In this document: positions 7,658 through 16,170 of the stretch, in pieces
How the letters are laid out: each line of letters opens with the position of its first letter
Position numbering within the stretch: the stretch's first letter is position 1
NCBI GenBank assembly: GCA_964421875.1
Contig: CAYQZD010000066.1
Span: forward strand, 1-20,435
Source of the DNA: CAYQZD01 sp964421875
Lineage (GTDB): Bacteria; Electryoneota; Tariuqbacteria; Tariuqbacterales; Tariuqbacteraceae
DNA length: 20,435 bases
Direction of reading: 5' to 3'
Program-made: the position numbers and the translations under genes
The notes under the pieces: generated by a model
Databases searched by the model: none
What the model was told of the DNA's origin: nothing
What the model saw: only the letters and a program-made list of their open reading frames with translations

Positions 7658-8653
7658 ATGAAGAACCTGAAAAAAATCTTAGTTACCGGCGGCGCTGGTT
7701 ATGTCGGCGCAGTCCTGGTCCCAAAGCTTTTAGCCGCCGGCTACGAGGTCAAGGTCATTGACCTCTATATTTACGGCGACTCGCTCTCGGCGGTGAATGA
7801 CCACCCACATTTGACGCAAATCAAGGGCGATATCCGCGACTGGGAACTGCTGAACCGGGAAATCCCCGGCTCCGACGCCATAATCCACCTCGCCTGCATC
7901 TCCAACGATCCCAGCTTCGAACTCAACCCGGAGCTGGGCAAATCCATCAACTTCGACGCTTTTGCACCGATGGTGGAAACCGCCCGCCGCTCCGAAGTGA
8001 AGCGGTTCATCTACGCTTCCAGCTCCAGTGTTTATGGTGTGAAAGATGAACCGGAAGTAACCGAAGACCTGCCCCTAAAACCGCTCACCGATTATTCGCT
8101 CTACAAGGCAAAATGCGAGGAGGTCCTGCTTAAGGGGGATAATAACGGTATGGCGGCGACAGTGATTAGGCCCGCTACGGTGTGCGGATATTCCCCCCGA
8201 CTGCGGCTGGATTTAACCGTGAACATCCTCACCAATCTGGCTGTCAACCGTGGTGAAATCACCGTGTTCGGCGGCGCTCAGAAACGTCCCAATATCCATA
8301 TTGTGGATATGACCGATCTCTATCTGTTCCTGCTCGAGCAGCATCCGGAAAAAATCCGGGGCAAGGTCTATAACGCCGGCTATCAGAATCACCGGGTCGC
8401 TGAAATCGCAGACCTCGTCAACCGCGCTTTGGGCGGAGGAATCAAGATTGCCACTACCCCCACGGACGACAACCGCTCCTATCATGTGTCCTCGGAGAAA
8501 ATCCGCCGGGAACTGGGTTTTGAACCTGAACACAGTATCGAAGAAGCGGTAATCGACCTTCACGACGCATTCAAATCCGGCTTAGTTCCCGATTCGATGA
8601 CCGACATACGCTATTACAATATTAAGACAATGCAAGCCTTGAACCTTCATTGA
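7658..8653 (+). CDS. NAD-dependent nucleotide-sugar epimerase/dehydratase (extended SDR)
   Basis: Protein of 331 residues with an N-terminal Rossmann fold: G-x2-G-x2-G at Gly11, Gly14 and Gly17 (TGGAGYVG), then an acidic residue in VIDLYIYGD. The DIRD and HLACISNDP strands follow the extended-SDR pattern, with SSSSVYG ahead of the catalytic pair Tyr146/Lys150 in YSLYK. The C-terminal part (about residues 170-320) is the substrate domain typical of UDP-, GDP- or ADP-sugar epimerases and dehydratases. By context it acts on the nucleotide sugar made by the kinase/nucleotidyltransferase, perhaps as epimerase, 4,6-dehydratase or reductase; sequence alone does not separate these. The ATG at 7658 lies directly before the family motif. 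The next gene begins 22 bases downstream. Confidence 0.9.
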   Translation: MKNLKKILVTGGAGYVGAVLVPKLLAAGYEVKVIDLYIYGDSLSAVNDHPHLTQIKGDIRDWELLNREIPGSDAIIHLACISNDPSFELNPELGKSINFDAFAPMVETARRSEVKRFIYASSSSVYGVKDEPEVTEDLPLKPLTDYSLYKAKCEEVLLKGDNNGMAATVIRPATVCGYSPRLRLDLTVNILTNLAVNRGEITVFGGAQKRPNIHIVDMTDLYLFLLEQHPEKIRGKVYNAGYQNHRVAEIADLVNRALGGGIKIATTPTDDNRSYHVSSEKIRRELGFEPEHSIEEAVIDLHDAFKSGLVPDSMTDIRYYNIKTMQALNLH

Positions 8654-8675
8654 AATTAATGATAATGGTGATAGA

Positions 8676-10637
8676 ATGAAATTCCTTATTGTCGCTCCCA
8701 AGTTCGTGCGTAAGCTTGGCGATTATTACAATTTTCCCATCGGCCTGGGGTACATCTCCTCGGCGATGAAAGCCGCCGGATTCGATGTGGAGTGCTTGAA
8801 CCTCAATAACTATACCCAAGCGCCGGCTGATTTGATAGAGAAAACCATCGTTGAGCGCGGCGTCGATGTGGTGATGACCGGGGGACTGTCCGCGCATTAC
8901 CATTTAGTTCGTGAAATCCTCGAATCCGCCCGCCGCGCTAAACCTGATGTTGTCACCATCTTCGGAGGGGGGCTGGTCACCACCGAGCCCGAGCTGATAA
9001 TGGAGGCGCTGAAGGCTGATTTCGGCGTGCTGGGCGAAGGGGAAATCACAGCGGTCGAGCTGGCGGAGACGCTGCAAAAAGGAGAAGGATTCGACCGGGT
9101 CGACGGTATCATCTATCCCGGCGAAAACGGAGATTTCACTACAACCGCTCCCCGCGCCGCCAACGATGAGCTTGACAGCCTGCCCCGGCCAGATTACGAG
9201 GGATTCGGCATCGACCAGTTCCTTGAGATGCAGATGCCGGGCGATTCGATTTATTCTTACATCTTCGACAATCCCAGGGAATTCCCTATTATATCCTCCC
9301 GCTCCTGCCCCTACAACTGCCAGCGCTCTCTGGATAACTTTTTCGCCGAAGTGGATCATCTGGTTTCCACATACAATATTAATATCCTGATTATTTTCGA
9401 TGAACTCTTCGCGGTAGACCGGAAGAGGCTGGAGGAATTCTGCCGCAGGATTAAGCCTTACGGTCTGAAATGGAATGTAACTCTGCGCGTCGATTCCGTT
9501 GACCGGGAAACGCTTTCGATGATGAAGGAGGCGGGATGCTTCTTTATAAGCTACGGACTTGAGAGCGCCAGCGACATTATTCTACAGAGTATGAATAAAC
9601 ACATTACCATAGCTCAGGTTAAAGAAGCGCTGCAATCCACCAGGGAAGCGGGAATCGCCTTTCAGGGAAATTTCCTTTTCAGCGACCCGGCGGAAAATCG
9701 GGAAACCTTCAATCAGACTGTAGAATGGTGGAAGAACCATCGCGAATACCACATTATCCCCTGGCTGATTTCGCCTTATCCCGGCACTCAGCTTTACCAC
9801 GATGCGGTGAAGAAGGGGATTATCAAGGACAAACTGAAATACATCGAAGAGGGCTGCCCGCCTATCAATCTGACCGATTTCAGCGAGGAAGAATACCGGG
9901 CGCTGCTGTTGGAACTTGAAGACCTCCAGCATCTGAAATACCGCATTTTTTCCCGCCGACTCCGTTCCTGGAAAATCTACCATCATCCCCAAAAAGGGGA
10001 CATTTTTACTCTCGAACTCGAATGCCCTTCCTGCGGAGAAACGGTGGTTTACCGCAATTTCAACAATATTCACGGAAGGGAGTTCTTCAAGCTCTACTGC
10101 CGCCGATGTCACCAGCGGTTCGACATCGCTCCCTGGCAGCTCCACCGGGAGGAGGTCGAAGCGATGTTCAACCGCGCCAACGAATTGGCTTCCGCCGGAA
10201 ATCTGCGGGAAGCCTATCAAGCCCTTCTGCCCTTGAAGGAACTGTTCCCCAGTATGCCTGAAGGGCGGATGGCTTTGAGCGATTTAGCGGCGGAGTTGGG
10301 TGATTTCGAGGCGGCGATTGAGCAGATAAACGCGGCGGTGTGGCTGGTGCCCTCCGACCCGGGGCTCAGAGTTAAACAAGGATTGACATACTACAGAGGA
10401 GACAGGGTTCGGGAATCCGAAAATTCCTTCTTGGAAGCGCTGCGGCTGGAGCCGGGCAATCTGCCCGCGCTGCAGAGTCTGGCGGAAATCGCCCGTTTAA
10501 GAGGCGACCTCCATAAAGCGGTGGAATATCTGAACCTCGCCCTAAAAGCACATCCCGGTGATCCCAACCTGCGCGCCGCAAAAGACGGTTTAATGCAGGA
10601 GTTGCAGCCGGCGCTGGCGACTGAGATACAGTTATAG
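8676..10637 (+). CDS. B12-binding-type radical SAM protein with zinc ribbon and TPRs; cluster motif damaged
   Basis: Protein of 653 residues in four parts. Residues about 1-145 resemble the cobalamin-binding fold found in BchE-like radical SAM proteins (PIGLGYISSAMKAAGFDVE). A radical SAM barrel follows from about 205 to 400. A four-cysteine zinc ribbon is present (Cys450, Cys453, Cys475, Cys478), and then TPR helices from about 495 to 640. The iron-sulfur motif should read C-x3-C-x2-C, but after Cys211 and Cys215 the sequence goes straight into QRSLDNFFAEVDHL. In relatives that segment normally follows some 13-16 residues after the third cysteine. An in-frame deletion of that stretch near 9318-9325 is therefore likely. 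The rest of the barrel (RVDSVDRETL, SYGLESAS) looks healthy. If real, canonical radical chemistry would be lost. A likely ribosome-binding GGTGAT precedes the ATG. Confidence 0.85.
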   Translation: MKFLIVAPKFVRKLGDYYNFPIGLGYISSAMKAAGFDVECLNLNNYTQAPADLIEKTIVERGVDVVMTGGLSAHYHLVREILESARRAKPDVVTIFGGGLVTTEPELIMEALKADFGVLGEGEITAVELAETLQKGEGFDRVDGIIYPGENGDFTTTAPRAANDELDSLPRPDYEGFGIDQFLEMQMPGDSIYSYIFDNPREFPIISSRSCPYNCQRSLDNFFAEVDHLVSTYNINILIIFDELFAVDRKRLEEFCRRIKPYGLKWNVTLRVDSVDRETLSMMKEAGCFFISYGLESASDIILQSMNKHITIAQVKEALQSTREAGIAFQGNFLFSDPAENRETFNQTVEWWKNHREYHIIPWLISPYPGTQLYHDAVKKGIIKDKLKYIEEGCPPINLTDFSEEEYRALLLELEDLQHLKYRIFSRRLRSWKIYHHPQKGDIFTLELECPSCGETVVYRNFNNIHGREFFKLYCRRCHQRFDIAPWQLHREEVEAMFNRANELASAGNLREAYQALLPLKELFPSMPEGRMALSDLAAELGDFEAAIEQINAAVWLVPSDPGLRVKQGLTYYRGDRVRESENSFLEALRLEPGNLPALQSLAEIARLRGDLHKAVEYLNLALKAHPGDPNLRAAKDGLMQELQPALATEIQL

Positions 10638-10655
10638 AAGGAAAAACAGCATCAA

Positions 10656-12260
10656 ATGAATACTATCGACATAGATGTTCCCTGGCGGAACCAGCCTCTA
10701 ACAGTTCCACAGTCTAACTGTTTAGGGGATAACCGCTTCCTGAACGATAATTTAATCAAGCGGTTCGCCGGAATAAATCCGGGGGATCTGGTGCTGGATA
10801 TTGGGGGCGGCAACTGTCCTTTCGAGTATTCAACTCACGTGCTGGACAACGACGCCGACAATCGTCCCCGCGACCCGCGCTATCAGAATGTTGTGGGCAG
10901 CTTTGAGGACATCCCCTTTCCTGACAAATACTTCGACTTTGTTATTACCAAGCATACACTGGAGCATGTGAGCGAGTTTTACGCCAGTTTGGACCAGATG
11001 AGAAGAGTGGGAAAGCGGGGACTGGTGATAACCCCGTCTCCGCTATACGAGTATTCTATGGGAAGCGACTGCCATAATTATCTTCTCGTCAGTAATGGAA
11101 ACACCATCTACGGAATACGCAAATGGTTCGCAAAATTCCCCCTCTCCAACTTCGCCTGGGGGCTGACCTACTTTTCGCCGCATTTTCTAGAGACGGTATT
11201 CTACCTCTATCGAGCGCTTTGGGAAACTCACTTTTATTGGGTGAGTGGATTCGATTTCGTTGAAATCCGCGATACCAATCTTGGTATAGGCGCATATTTT
11301 GACGAGGCTAATCCCCGGCACAAGTGCGCCGCCAGACTCGATTTCTTCGTCAACGGCCTGAAATACTGGGAAAAAGCCCTCCCACTGTTGGAGAAAAATC
11401 CCGCTTTCGAAGCCTTGGGAAACTGTGAAACCTCAAAAGTCAAAATCGCGCAGTTGGGACTGCTATTGCTGCAGATGGATGATGAAACGCTTCACGCCCG
11501 GATTAAGAAGTGTATTCTGAACCTGCTGCACTCCTTCTTTTTCATCTTCCACCACAGACATGAAGCGGGGAAAATCGATCCCGGCGATCTGGAGGTCGTC
11601 GAGGAATTCCTCGAGGGCTTCCCGCCGCTCGAAGCCGAGCAGAGGCTGCTTGAACGCAGAATCGACACTTCGAATGCGGAACACCTGCGAGACAGACTGA
11701 ATATCGATTCAAATCAGAGAGTATTGGAACTGATGCCCTTCGATAAGCGGCCGGCTGGATTAGGACCGGTTTACCGCACGGAAAACTTCGAACGTGACGG
11801 TTCACGAATACCCTTCGGTGATTATTCTTTCGATATTGCTATCGTGAAAGGGGGATTCAGCCGGGTAGCCCATCCTGAAACGCTTGCCAGTGAACTGGGC
11901 AGAGTGTCGCGGCGGACCCTGGTGGAAGAGCCTACAATGACCGGTTCAGCCTTCAATTTCGACCCGCATCAGCGCTGGTTCGTCCCTCACGAGCATCCGG
12001 ACCTCCCTTTTACTCTGATTGGAATCCCGATGGATAATCAAGTTCCTTTCCCCAATATATTCCCGGCTCTTGACGGATACCTGGAAGTCCCCGGCCGCAG
12101 GGAGAGCGGACAAATGCTTCTTAGCTATCAACGCCTCTTCGACGGTCGTCCTCAAGTTATCGTCAAACGCGGTGATACACTTTACATCCCGGCTAATCCT
12201 GAAAACTACAACCTGAGAAACACGCTGTACCAAGCCTATAACGAAGTTATCAGTGTGTAA
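10656..12260 (+). CDS. SAM-dependent methyltransferase with a second, degenerate methyltransferase-like domain
   Basis: Protein of 534 residues beginning 18 bases after the radical SAM gene, with an AAGGA about 13 bases before the ATG. The first domain (about residues 30-200) is a class I methyltransferase: motif I VLDIGGGNCPF near residue 46, acidic LDNDAD, then SFEDIPFPDKYFDFVITKH and LEHV. A helical stretch (about 235-345) follows. The second domain (about 350-445) has the same layout, RVLELMPF then RIPFGDYSFDIAIVKGGFSRV, but lacks the glycine-rich SAM loop, so it is probably non-catalytic. Substrate is unknown; a sugar, a lipid-linked glycan or a product of the neighbouring radical SAM enzymes is plausible. 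No signal peptide is evident. Fold assignment of domain one is firm; that of domain two is inferred from pattern only. Confidence 0.85.
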   Translation: MNTIDIDVPWRNQPLTVPQSNCLGDNRFLNDNLIKRFAGINPGDLVLDIGGGNCPFEYSTHVLDNDADNRPRDPRYQNVVGSFEDIPFPDKYFDFVITKHTLEHVSEFYASLDQMRRVGKRGLVITPSPLYEYSMGSDCHNYLLVSNGNTIYGIRKWFAKFPLSNFAWGLTYFSPHFLETVFYLYRALWETHFYWVSGFDFVEIRDTNLGIGAYFDEANPRHKCAARLDFFVNGLKYWEKALPLLEKNPAFEALGNCETSKVKIAQLGLLLLQMDDETLHARIKKCILNLLHSFFFIFHHRHEAGKIDPGDLEVVEEFLEGFPPLEAEQRLLERRIDTSNAEHLRDRLNIDSNQRVLELMPFDKRPAGLGPVYRTENFERDGSRIPFGDYSFDIAIVKGGFSRVAHPETLASELGRVSRRTLVEEPTMTGSAFNFDPHQRWFVPHEHPDLPFTLIGIPMDNQVPFPNIFPALDGYLEVPGRRESGQMLLSYQRLFDGRPQVIVKRGDTLYIPANPENYNLRNTLYQAYNEVISV

Positions 12261-12279
12261 AAATATAGATCATAGCCTA

Positions 12280-14106
12280 ATGAATAAATATGACAAAATA
12301 GACCTTTTCTGGCGCGATTTCGCCCGGCTTAAAAATAATCCCTACCTGCTGGGGAAAAAGCTGAAGGGATTCAAGTGCCTGCTGGTTCACCTTACCAAGC
12401 AAGGTGATATGTCGAAATCCGACTATCCCATCGCTCTGGGTTTGATGGCTTCGCTGCTGAGGATGAACGGGGGCAGCGCGCGGATTTCGACATGCTTTGA
12501 AGGGGAATTCAATCCCGGGAGTTTCGCCGGATACGACCTGGTCTGTTTTTATCCAATGTCAGTGATGCTTAAACCGACGTTGGAATTGGCGGCGCTGGTA
12601 AAACAGCATTATTCCCATTCGCGAATCTGCCTCTTCAATTCCGAACAACACCAGCACGAAATGCCCCTATGCGCCCCTAAAGCGGAAGAATTTGGGCGGG
12701 CGTTGATGGAGGAATGTCCCGATATCGATTTCACCCTGATTGGTGAAGCGGAATACGCCTTTGACCGGCTCTGCGGGAAGCTCGCCGCCGGGCAGGATGA
12801 TTATAGCGGCATGCCTTCCTGTCTCTACCGTGAAGATGGCGGGATTAAGATATCCCGAAATCCCATCGTTCCGGTCGAATTTGAATTCCTCCCCTTCCCC
12901 GCCCGGGACCATCTGGAGGAATCAATCGGACCTGACGGCGTCAACAGCCATTCGCCGCGCCTCCAATCCAGCCGGGGATGTGTGTCGGGATGCCTCTATT
13001 GCGCCGAATCATCGGCTAACATTACCAGCGGAGGGCGCAAACAGCCCTGGCTGGGGCGGGATATTACCCGCTTTGTGGACGAGATAGAGATGTTGAACCG
13101 GGAATACGGCGCGGTGTTTTTCAACATTATCGACAGCTCCTTCGAAGACCCCGGCCGCAGGGGCATCGCGCGGATGCGCCGGTTCTGCGAAGAAGTAATC
13201 GCGCGGGGCCTCGAAGTCTCTTTCAAGGCGCATTTTCGGATGGAGACCTTCGACAAGCTGGAGGACGACTTCATACGCCTGCTGAAGCGGGCGGGAGTGG
13301 ATATACTGGTCGTAGGCGTGGAATCCGGCGTGGACGATGAACTGCGCACCTACAAAAAAATCACCACAGTGGGGAAGAATATCAAAAACCTGCGGCGGCT
13401 GGACGGTTTCGGACAGTTTTTCACCCTGCTGGGTTATATGATGTTCAGTCCCTGCCTCAAGCTGGAGGATTTGCCGGAAAAAGTCCGCTTCCTGCAGGAG
13501 ACCGGCAGAGGCTGGGACTACCTCAATATGTCCAACAACCTGCTGGTGTTCCGGGGAACCGCTTATCAGGATTTTATCGAGGAACGGAAGCTGGCGCTCC
13601 CGGCGGGTAAGCTGTCCCCGGTGATACCATACCGCTATCTCGATGAACGGGTGAAACAGGTGGCGGACGAGATGGGGAATCTGCGGCTGAAGTGCGAAGA
13701 CGTCATCCCCCTGCACCACCTGCTCTATGATGCGCTCAACATCTCCGCGCGGTATTACAACCGGATGAACCGGCCTCTACGGGAGGCTGAGAGCGCCTTT
13801 ACGAAATTCAGAGAAGCGCTGGACAAACAGCTTTGCCAGCTCGATGAAATCTACACCGGCTATTTTCTGGAATTAGTAGAACTCGCCGAGGCGGGATGGA
13901 ATAGGGAACAGGTGGATAAAATCTACCTGAAGTGGATACCGGGACGCATTCCTAAGGCGCGCCGGCGTGTTCAATACTTAATCACCGACCTCATCGGTGA
14001 ATGTAAGCAAGGGGGATTGTCAACCTCAAAACTCTATCTTAAAACCTGGATGTCACTCATAAACACCGAAACCAACACTGCCGGCGGCGGAGTGGAGGCG
14101 GCATGA
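12280..14106 (+). CDS. Radical SAM protein with B12-binding-like N-terminal domain
   Basis: Protein of 608 residues. Residues about 25-200 form a Rossmann-like N-terminal domain of the cobalamin-binding type, without the DxHxxG motif that signals a coordinating histidine. A radical SAM barrel starts at SRGCVSGCLYC, whose three cysteines (Cys234, Cys238, Cys241) supply the [4Fe-4S] cluster. DILVVGVESGVDDEL is the usual late-barrel segment. A helical C-terminal region (about 430-600) has no recognisable family. The reaction is unknown; methylation, epimerisation or rearrangement of the sugar are options for such enzymes. The frame is open from a GTG at 12253 inside the previous gene, but the ATG at 12280, 19 bases after that gene's stop, is a more natural start. 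Its TGA overlaps the next ATG by four bases (ATGA), indicating translational coupling. Confidence 0.9.
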   Translation: MNKYDKIDLFWRDFARLKNNPYLLGKKLKGFKCLLVHLTKQGDMSKSDYPIALGLMASLLRMNGGSARISTCFEGEFNPGSFAGYDLVCFYPMSVMLKPTLELAALVKQHYSHSRICLFNSEQHQHEMPLCAPKAEEFGRALMEECPDIDFTLIGEAEYAFDRLCGKLAAGQDDYSGMPSCLYREDGGIKISRNPIVPVEFEFLPFPARDHLEESIGPDGVNSHSPRLQSSRGCVSGCLYCAESSANITSGGRKQPWLGRDITRFVDEIEMLNREYGAVFFNIIDSSFEDPGRRGIARMRRFCEEVIARGLEVSFKAHFRMETFDKLEDDFIRLLKRAGVDILVVGVESGVDDELRTYKKITTVGKNIKNLRRLDGFGQFFTLLGYMMFSPCLKLEDLPEKVRFLQETGRGWDYLNMSNNLLVFRGTAYQDFIEERKLALPAGKLSPVIPYRYLDERVKQVADEMGNLRLKCEDVIPLHHLLYDALNISARYYNRMNRPLREAESAFTKFREALDKQLCQLDEIYTGYFLELVELAEAGWNREQVDKIYLKWIPGRIPKARRRVQYLITDLIGECKQGGLSTSKLYLKTWMSLINTETNTAGGGVEAA

Positions 14107-15182
14107 TTTGGGAAAAACCAATCGACATCGCCGGCCGAAAGGTTAAAAACCGGATAGTATTCCCCCCCATCAGCGGGAACTGGGCTTCCCCCGAAGGCGC
14201 GGTCAACGAGCGAATTCTGGAATTTTACCGAGACATCGCTCAAGGCGGGGCGGGGATGATTGTGGTGAGCGGAACCGCGGTTTCCCCCGAAGGAAAAGGC
14301 AGCGACCGCTCGCTCTGCCTGTTCGACCGGAGTCACCTTCCCGGGTTCAAATCCCTGGCTGAGGTTATCAAGCGGGAGGGCGTTTTCGCTTCCCTCCAGA
14401 TTATGCATTCCGGCGGGCAGGGTAATCCCAATTTTACCGGCTGCGCCCCGGTGTCGCCTTCCGGCGGCGCTTGCAAAGCCACCGGATTCCTCTCCCGGCC
14501 CCTGCACAAGGAAGAAATCTTGGAAATCCGCCGCCGCTTCATAGAATCGGCGGCGCTGACCGCGAAAGCGGGCTTCGACGCGGTGGAACTGCACATAGCG
14601 CACGGATACCTCCTGCATGAGTTTCTGTCCCGTCACAACAACCGGCGGGAAGATGAGTACGGCGGCTCCGCATTCAACCGCCTGCGCCTCATCCTGGAGA
14701 TAATCGAGGGTATCAAGCGGGAAGCTCCCGGTCTAATCATAGGCGCCCGGGTCTCCGGTGAAGACTATCTGCCGGACGGAATCTGTTACGATGTTAACCG
14801 CCTCTACCTGCCGATTTTGGAGGAGGCGGGGGTGCAATACTTCAGCGTGACCGCGGGAGTTTACGAGACCTCCGCGCTCAAACACGAAGCGATGGCGGAG
14901 GGTGAGTTTTTCGACTATGCGCGGGGGATAAAGTCGATGGTTTCCCAACCGGTCATCGGCGTGGGTAAAATCCTCGACCTGGAGGCGGCGGAGGAGCGCC
15001 TGGCCCGGGGAGATTCGGACATTGTCGCCATCGGCCGGGGATTGGTGGCGGATCCCTTTATGATAGCGAAAATCCGGCGCGGCGAACCTATAAACCGCTG
15101 CACCGAATGCGGCGAATGCCAGTATCTGAAGGGCGGCAGGAGCGAAATGACCTGTCCGATCTGGGAAGTGGAATATGCCTGA
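14103..15182 (+). CDS. Old-Yellow-Enzyme-type NADH:flavin oxidoreductase with C-terminal Cys cluster
   Basis: FMN-dependent oxidoreductase of 359 residues. The TIM-barrel domain (about 3-325) starts with NRIVFPPISG and contains the family signature HIAHGYLLHEFLS (His164, His167) followed by DEYGGS. GVGKI and IGRGLVADP near the C-terminal end are the phosphate-binding strands. Residues 333-351 carry four cysteines spaced C-x2-C-x2-C-x11-C, much like the [4Fe-4S] motif of 2,4-dienoyl-CoA reductase (C-x2-C-x3-C-x11-C). The protein ends soon after, lacking the FAD/NAD domain of that enzyme. It may therefore take electrons from a separate protein. By context it reduces an enone-like sugar intermediate or serves as redox partner of the radical SAM enzymes; both are inference. 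The ATG overlaps the previous stop by four bases. Confidence 0.9.
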   Translation: MIWEKPIDIAGRKVKNRIVFPPISGNWASPEGAVNERILEFYRDIAQGGAGMIVVSGTAVSPEGKGSDRSLCLFDRSHLPGFKSLAEVIKREGVFASLQIMHSGGQGNPNFTGCAPVSPSGGACKATGFLSRPLHKEEILEIRRRFIESAALTAKAGFDAVELHIAHGYLLHEFLSRHNNRREDEYGGSAFNRLRLILEIIEGIKREAPGLIIGARVSGEDYLPDGICYDVNRLYLPILEEAGVQYFSVTAGVYETSALKHEAMAEGEFFDYARGIKSMVSQPVIGVGKILDLEAAEERLARGDSDIVAIGRGLVADPFMIAKIRRGEPINRCTECGECQYLKGGRSEMTCPIWEVEYA

Positions 15183-16170
15183 TAACATTCTGATAATGGG
15201 CGGAGCCCGTTTTCACGGGTTCCAAACCGCCCTGAGTCTGGCGCGCGAAGGCAAAACGGTGTATGTCCTGAACCGGGGCAATTACCGGCGGGACTATCCG
15301 GCGGGTATCATCCATCTGCGCGCCGACCGCAACGACCCTGCCCGGCTCGCTCAAGCCCTTGAGGGGCTGGAATTCGATGCGGTGGTGGACAACAACGGTT
15401 ACAATTACTCCCAGGTGAAGACTCTGTTGGAAATCATCGGTCATAGAACCGGTCATTATGTTTTCACCGGCACCGCCGCGGTTTACACCGCGCTGACTTC
15501 GAGCCATAGACTGCGGGAGGGAGAGGCGACCGGAACGCCTCAAGAATCCTTCTCCCCCAGGGTGCTCGATTACGCGCGGAACAAGTTCGAGGCGGAGGAG
15601 ACGATTCGGGGCTGGGGAGACGGTTTGAATTTCACCATCATCCGCTTTCCCAATATATTCGGCGCCGGGGATTTCCTGGGGAAACTGAGCTATTACTATC
15701 ACCGGTTCCGCGACGGGGGTCCGGTTTTACTGGAGAAAGAGGTGGGGCGTTTCAGCTTGATTTGCGCGCGGGATGCAGTCAGCGTCCTTCGAAAAATCCT
15801 GAACAACGAGTCGTGCTTCGGCCTGACAATGAACGCGGCTGACCCGGAAGTTTACGATTATGACGATTTTTTCAGCGCCCTCCTGGGGGATATCTACTCC
15901 CCCGGTAAAGTAATACTGCTTCCGGCGGCAGAGCTATGGGCCGGCGGTTATCACCAACCGCTGGCTTGGGGGCCGCAGCTTAATGTGACTCGCGCGCAAG
16001 AAAAACTGCCGGAGGTCAAATACACGCCTATAACGGCTTGGGGCAGGGAAGCGCTCGATTGGGGGCTGAGCCATTTTGGCGACCGGACGCTGGATTCCGG
16101 TTTCGCCGCTCAGCGAAATTTGGAACTGAATTTGGTGGAGAAGTTCGCGCTATGCAGCGAGATATCATAA
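15175..16170 (+). CDS. NAD-dependent epimerase/dehydratase family protein (second SDR)
   Basis: Protein of 331 residues starting 8 bases before the stop of the flavoprotein gene. The N-terminal nucleotide-binding loop is GGARFHGF (residues 9-16), more divergent than in the upstream SDR but normal for this atypical SDR group. VLNRGN follows as the cofactor-selecting strand and DAVVDNNGY as the next. The catalytic-type pair is Tyr133/Lys137 in DYARNKFEAEE, preceded by FTGTAAVY. The C-terminal half (about 150-320) is the substrate lid. Such proteins include sugar epimerases and reductases; the low similarity to its upstream cousin suggests a different step rather than a duplicate. No signal sequence is visible. 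Its 3' end overlaps the GT9 gene by 19 bases. Confidence 0.85.
   Translation: MPDNILIMGGARFHGFQTALSLAREGKTVYVLNRGNYRRDYPAGIIHLRADRNDPARLAQALEGLEFDAVVDNNGYNYSQVKTLLEIIGHRTGHYVFTGTAAVYTALTSSHRLREGEATGTPQESFSPRVLDYARNKFEAEETIRGWGDGLNFTIIRFPNIFGAGDFLGKLSYYYHRFRDGGPVLLEKEVGRFSLICARDAVSVLRKILNNESCFGLTMNAADPEVYDYDDFFSALLGDIYSPGKVILLPAAELWAGGYHQPLAWGPQLNVTRAQEKLPEVKYTPITAWGREALDWGLSHFGDRTLDSGFAAQRNLELNLVEKFALCSEIS

Noticed and set aside
16038..16151. N-terminal extension of the GT9 protein
   Set aside because: It overlaps the SDR gene by over 100 bases, is arginine/glycine-rich without family similarity, and a good ribosome site plus ATG lies at 16152.
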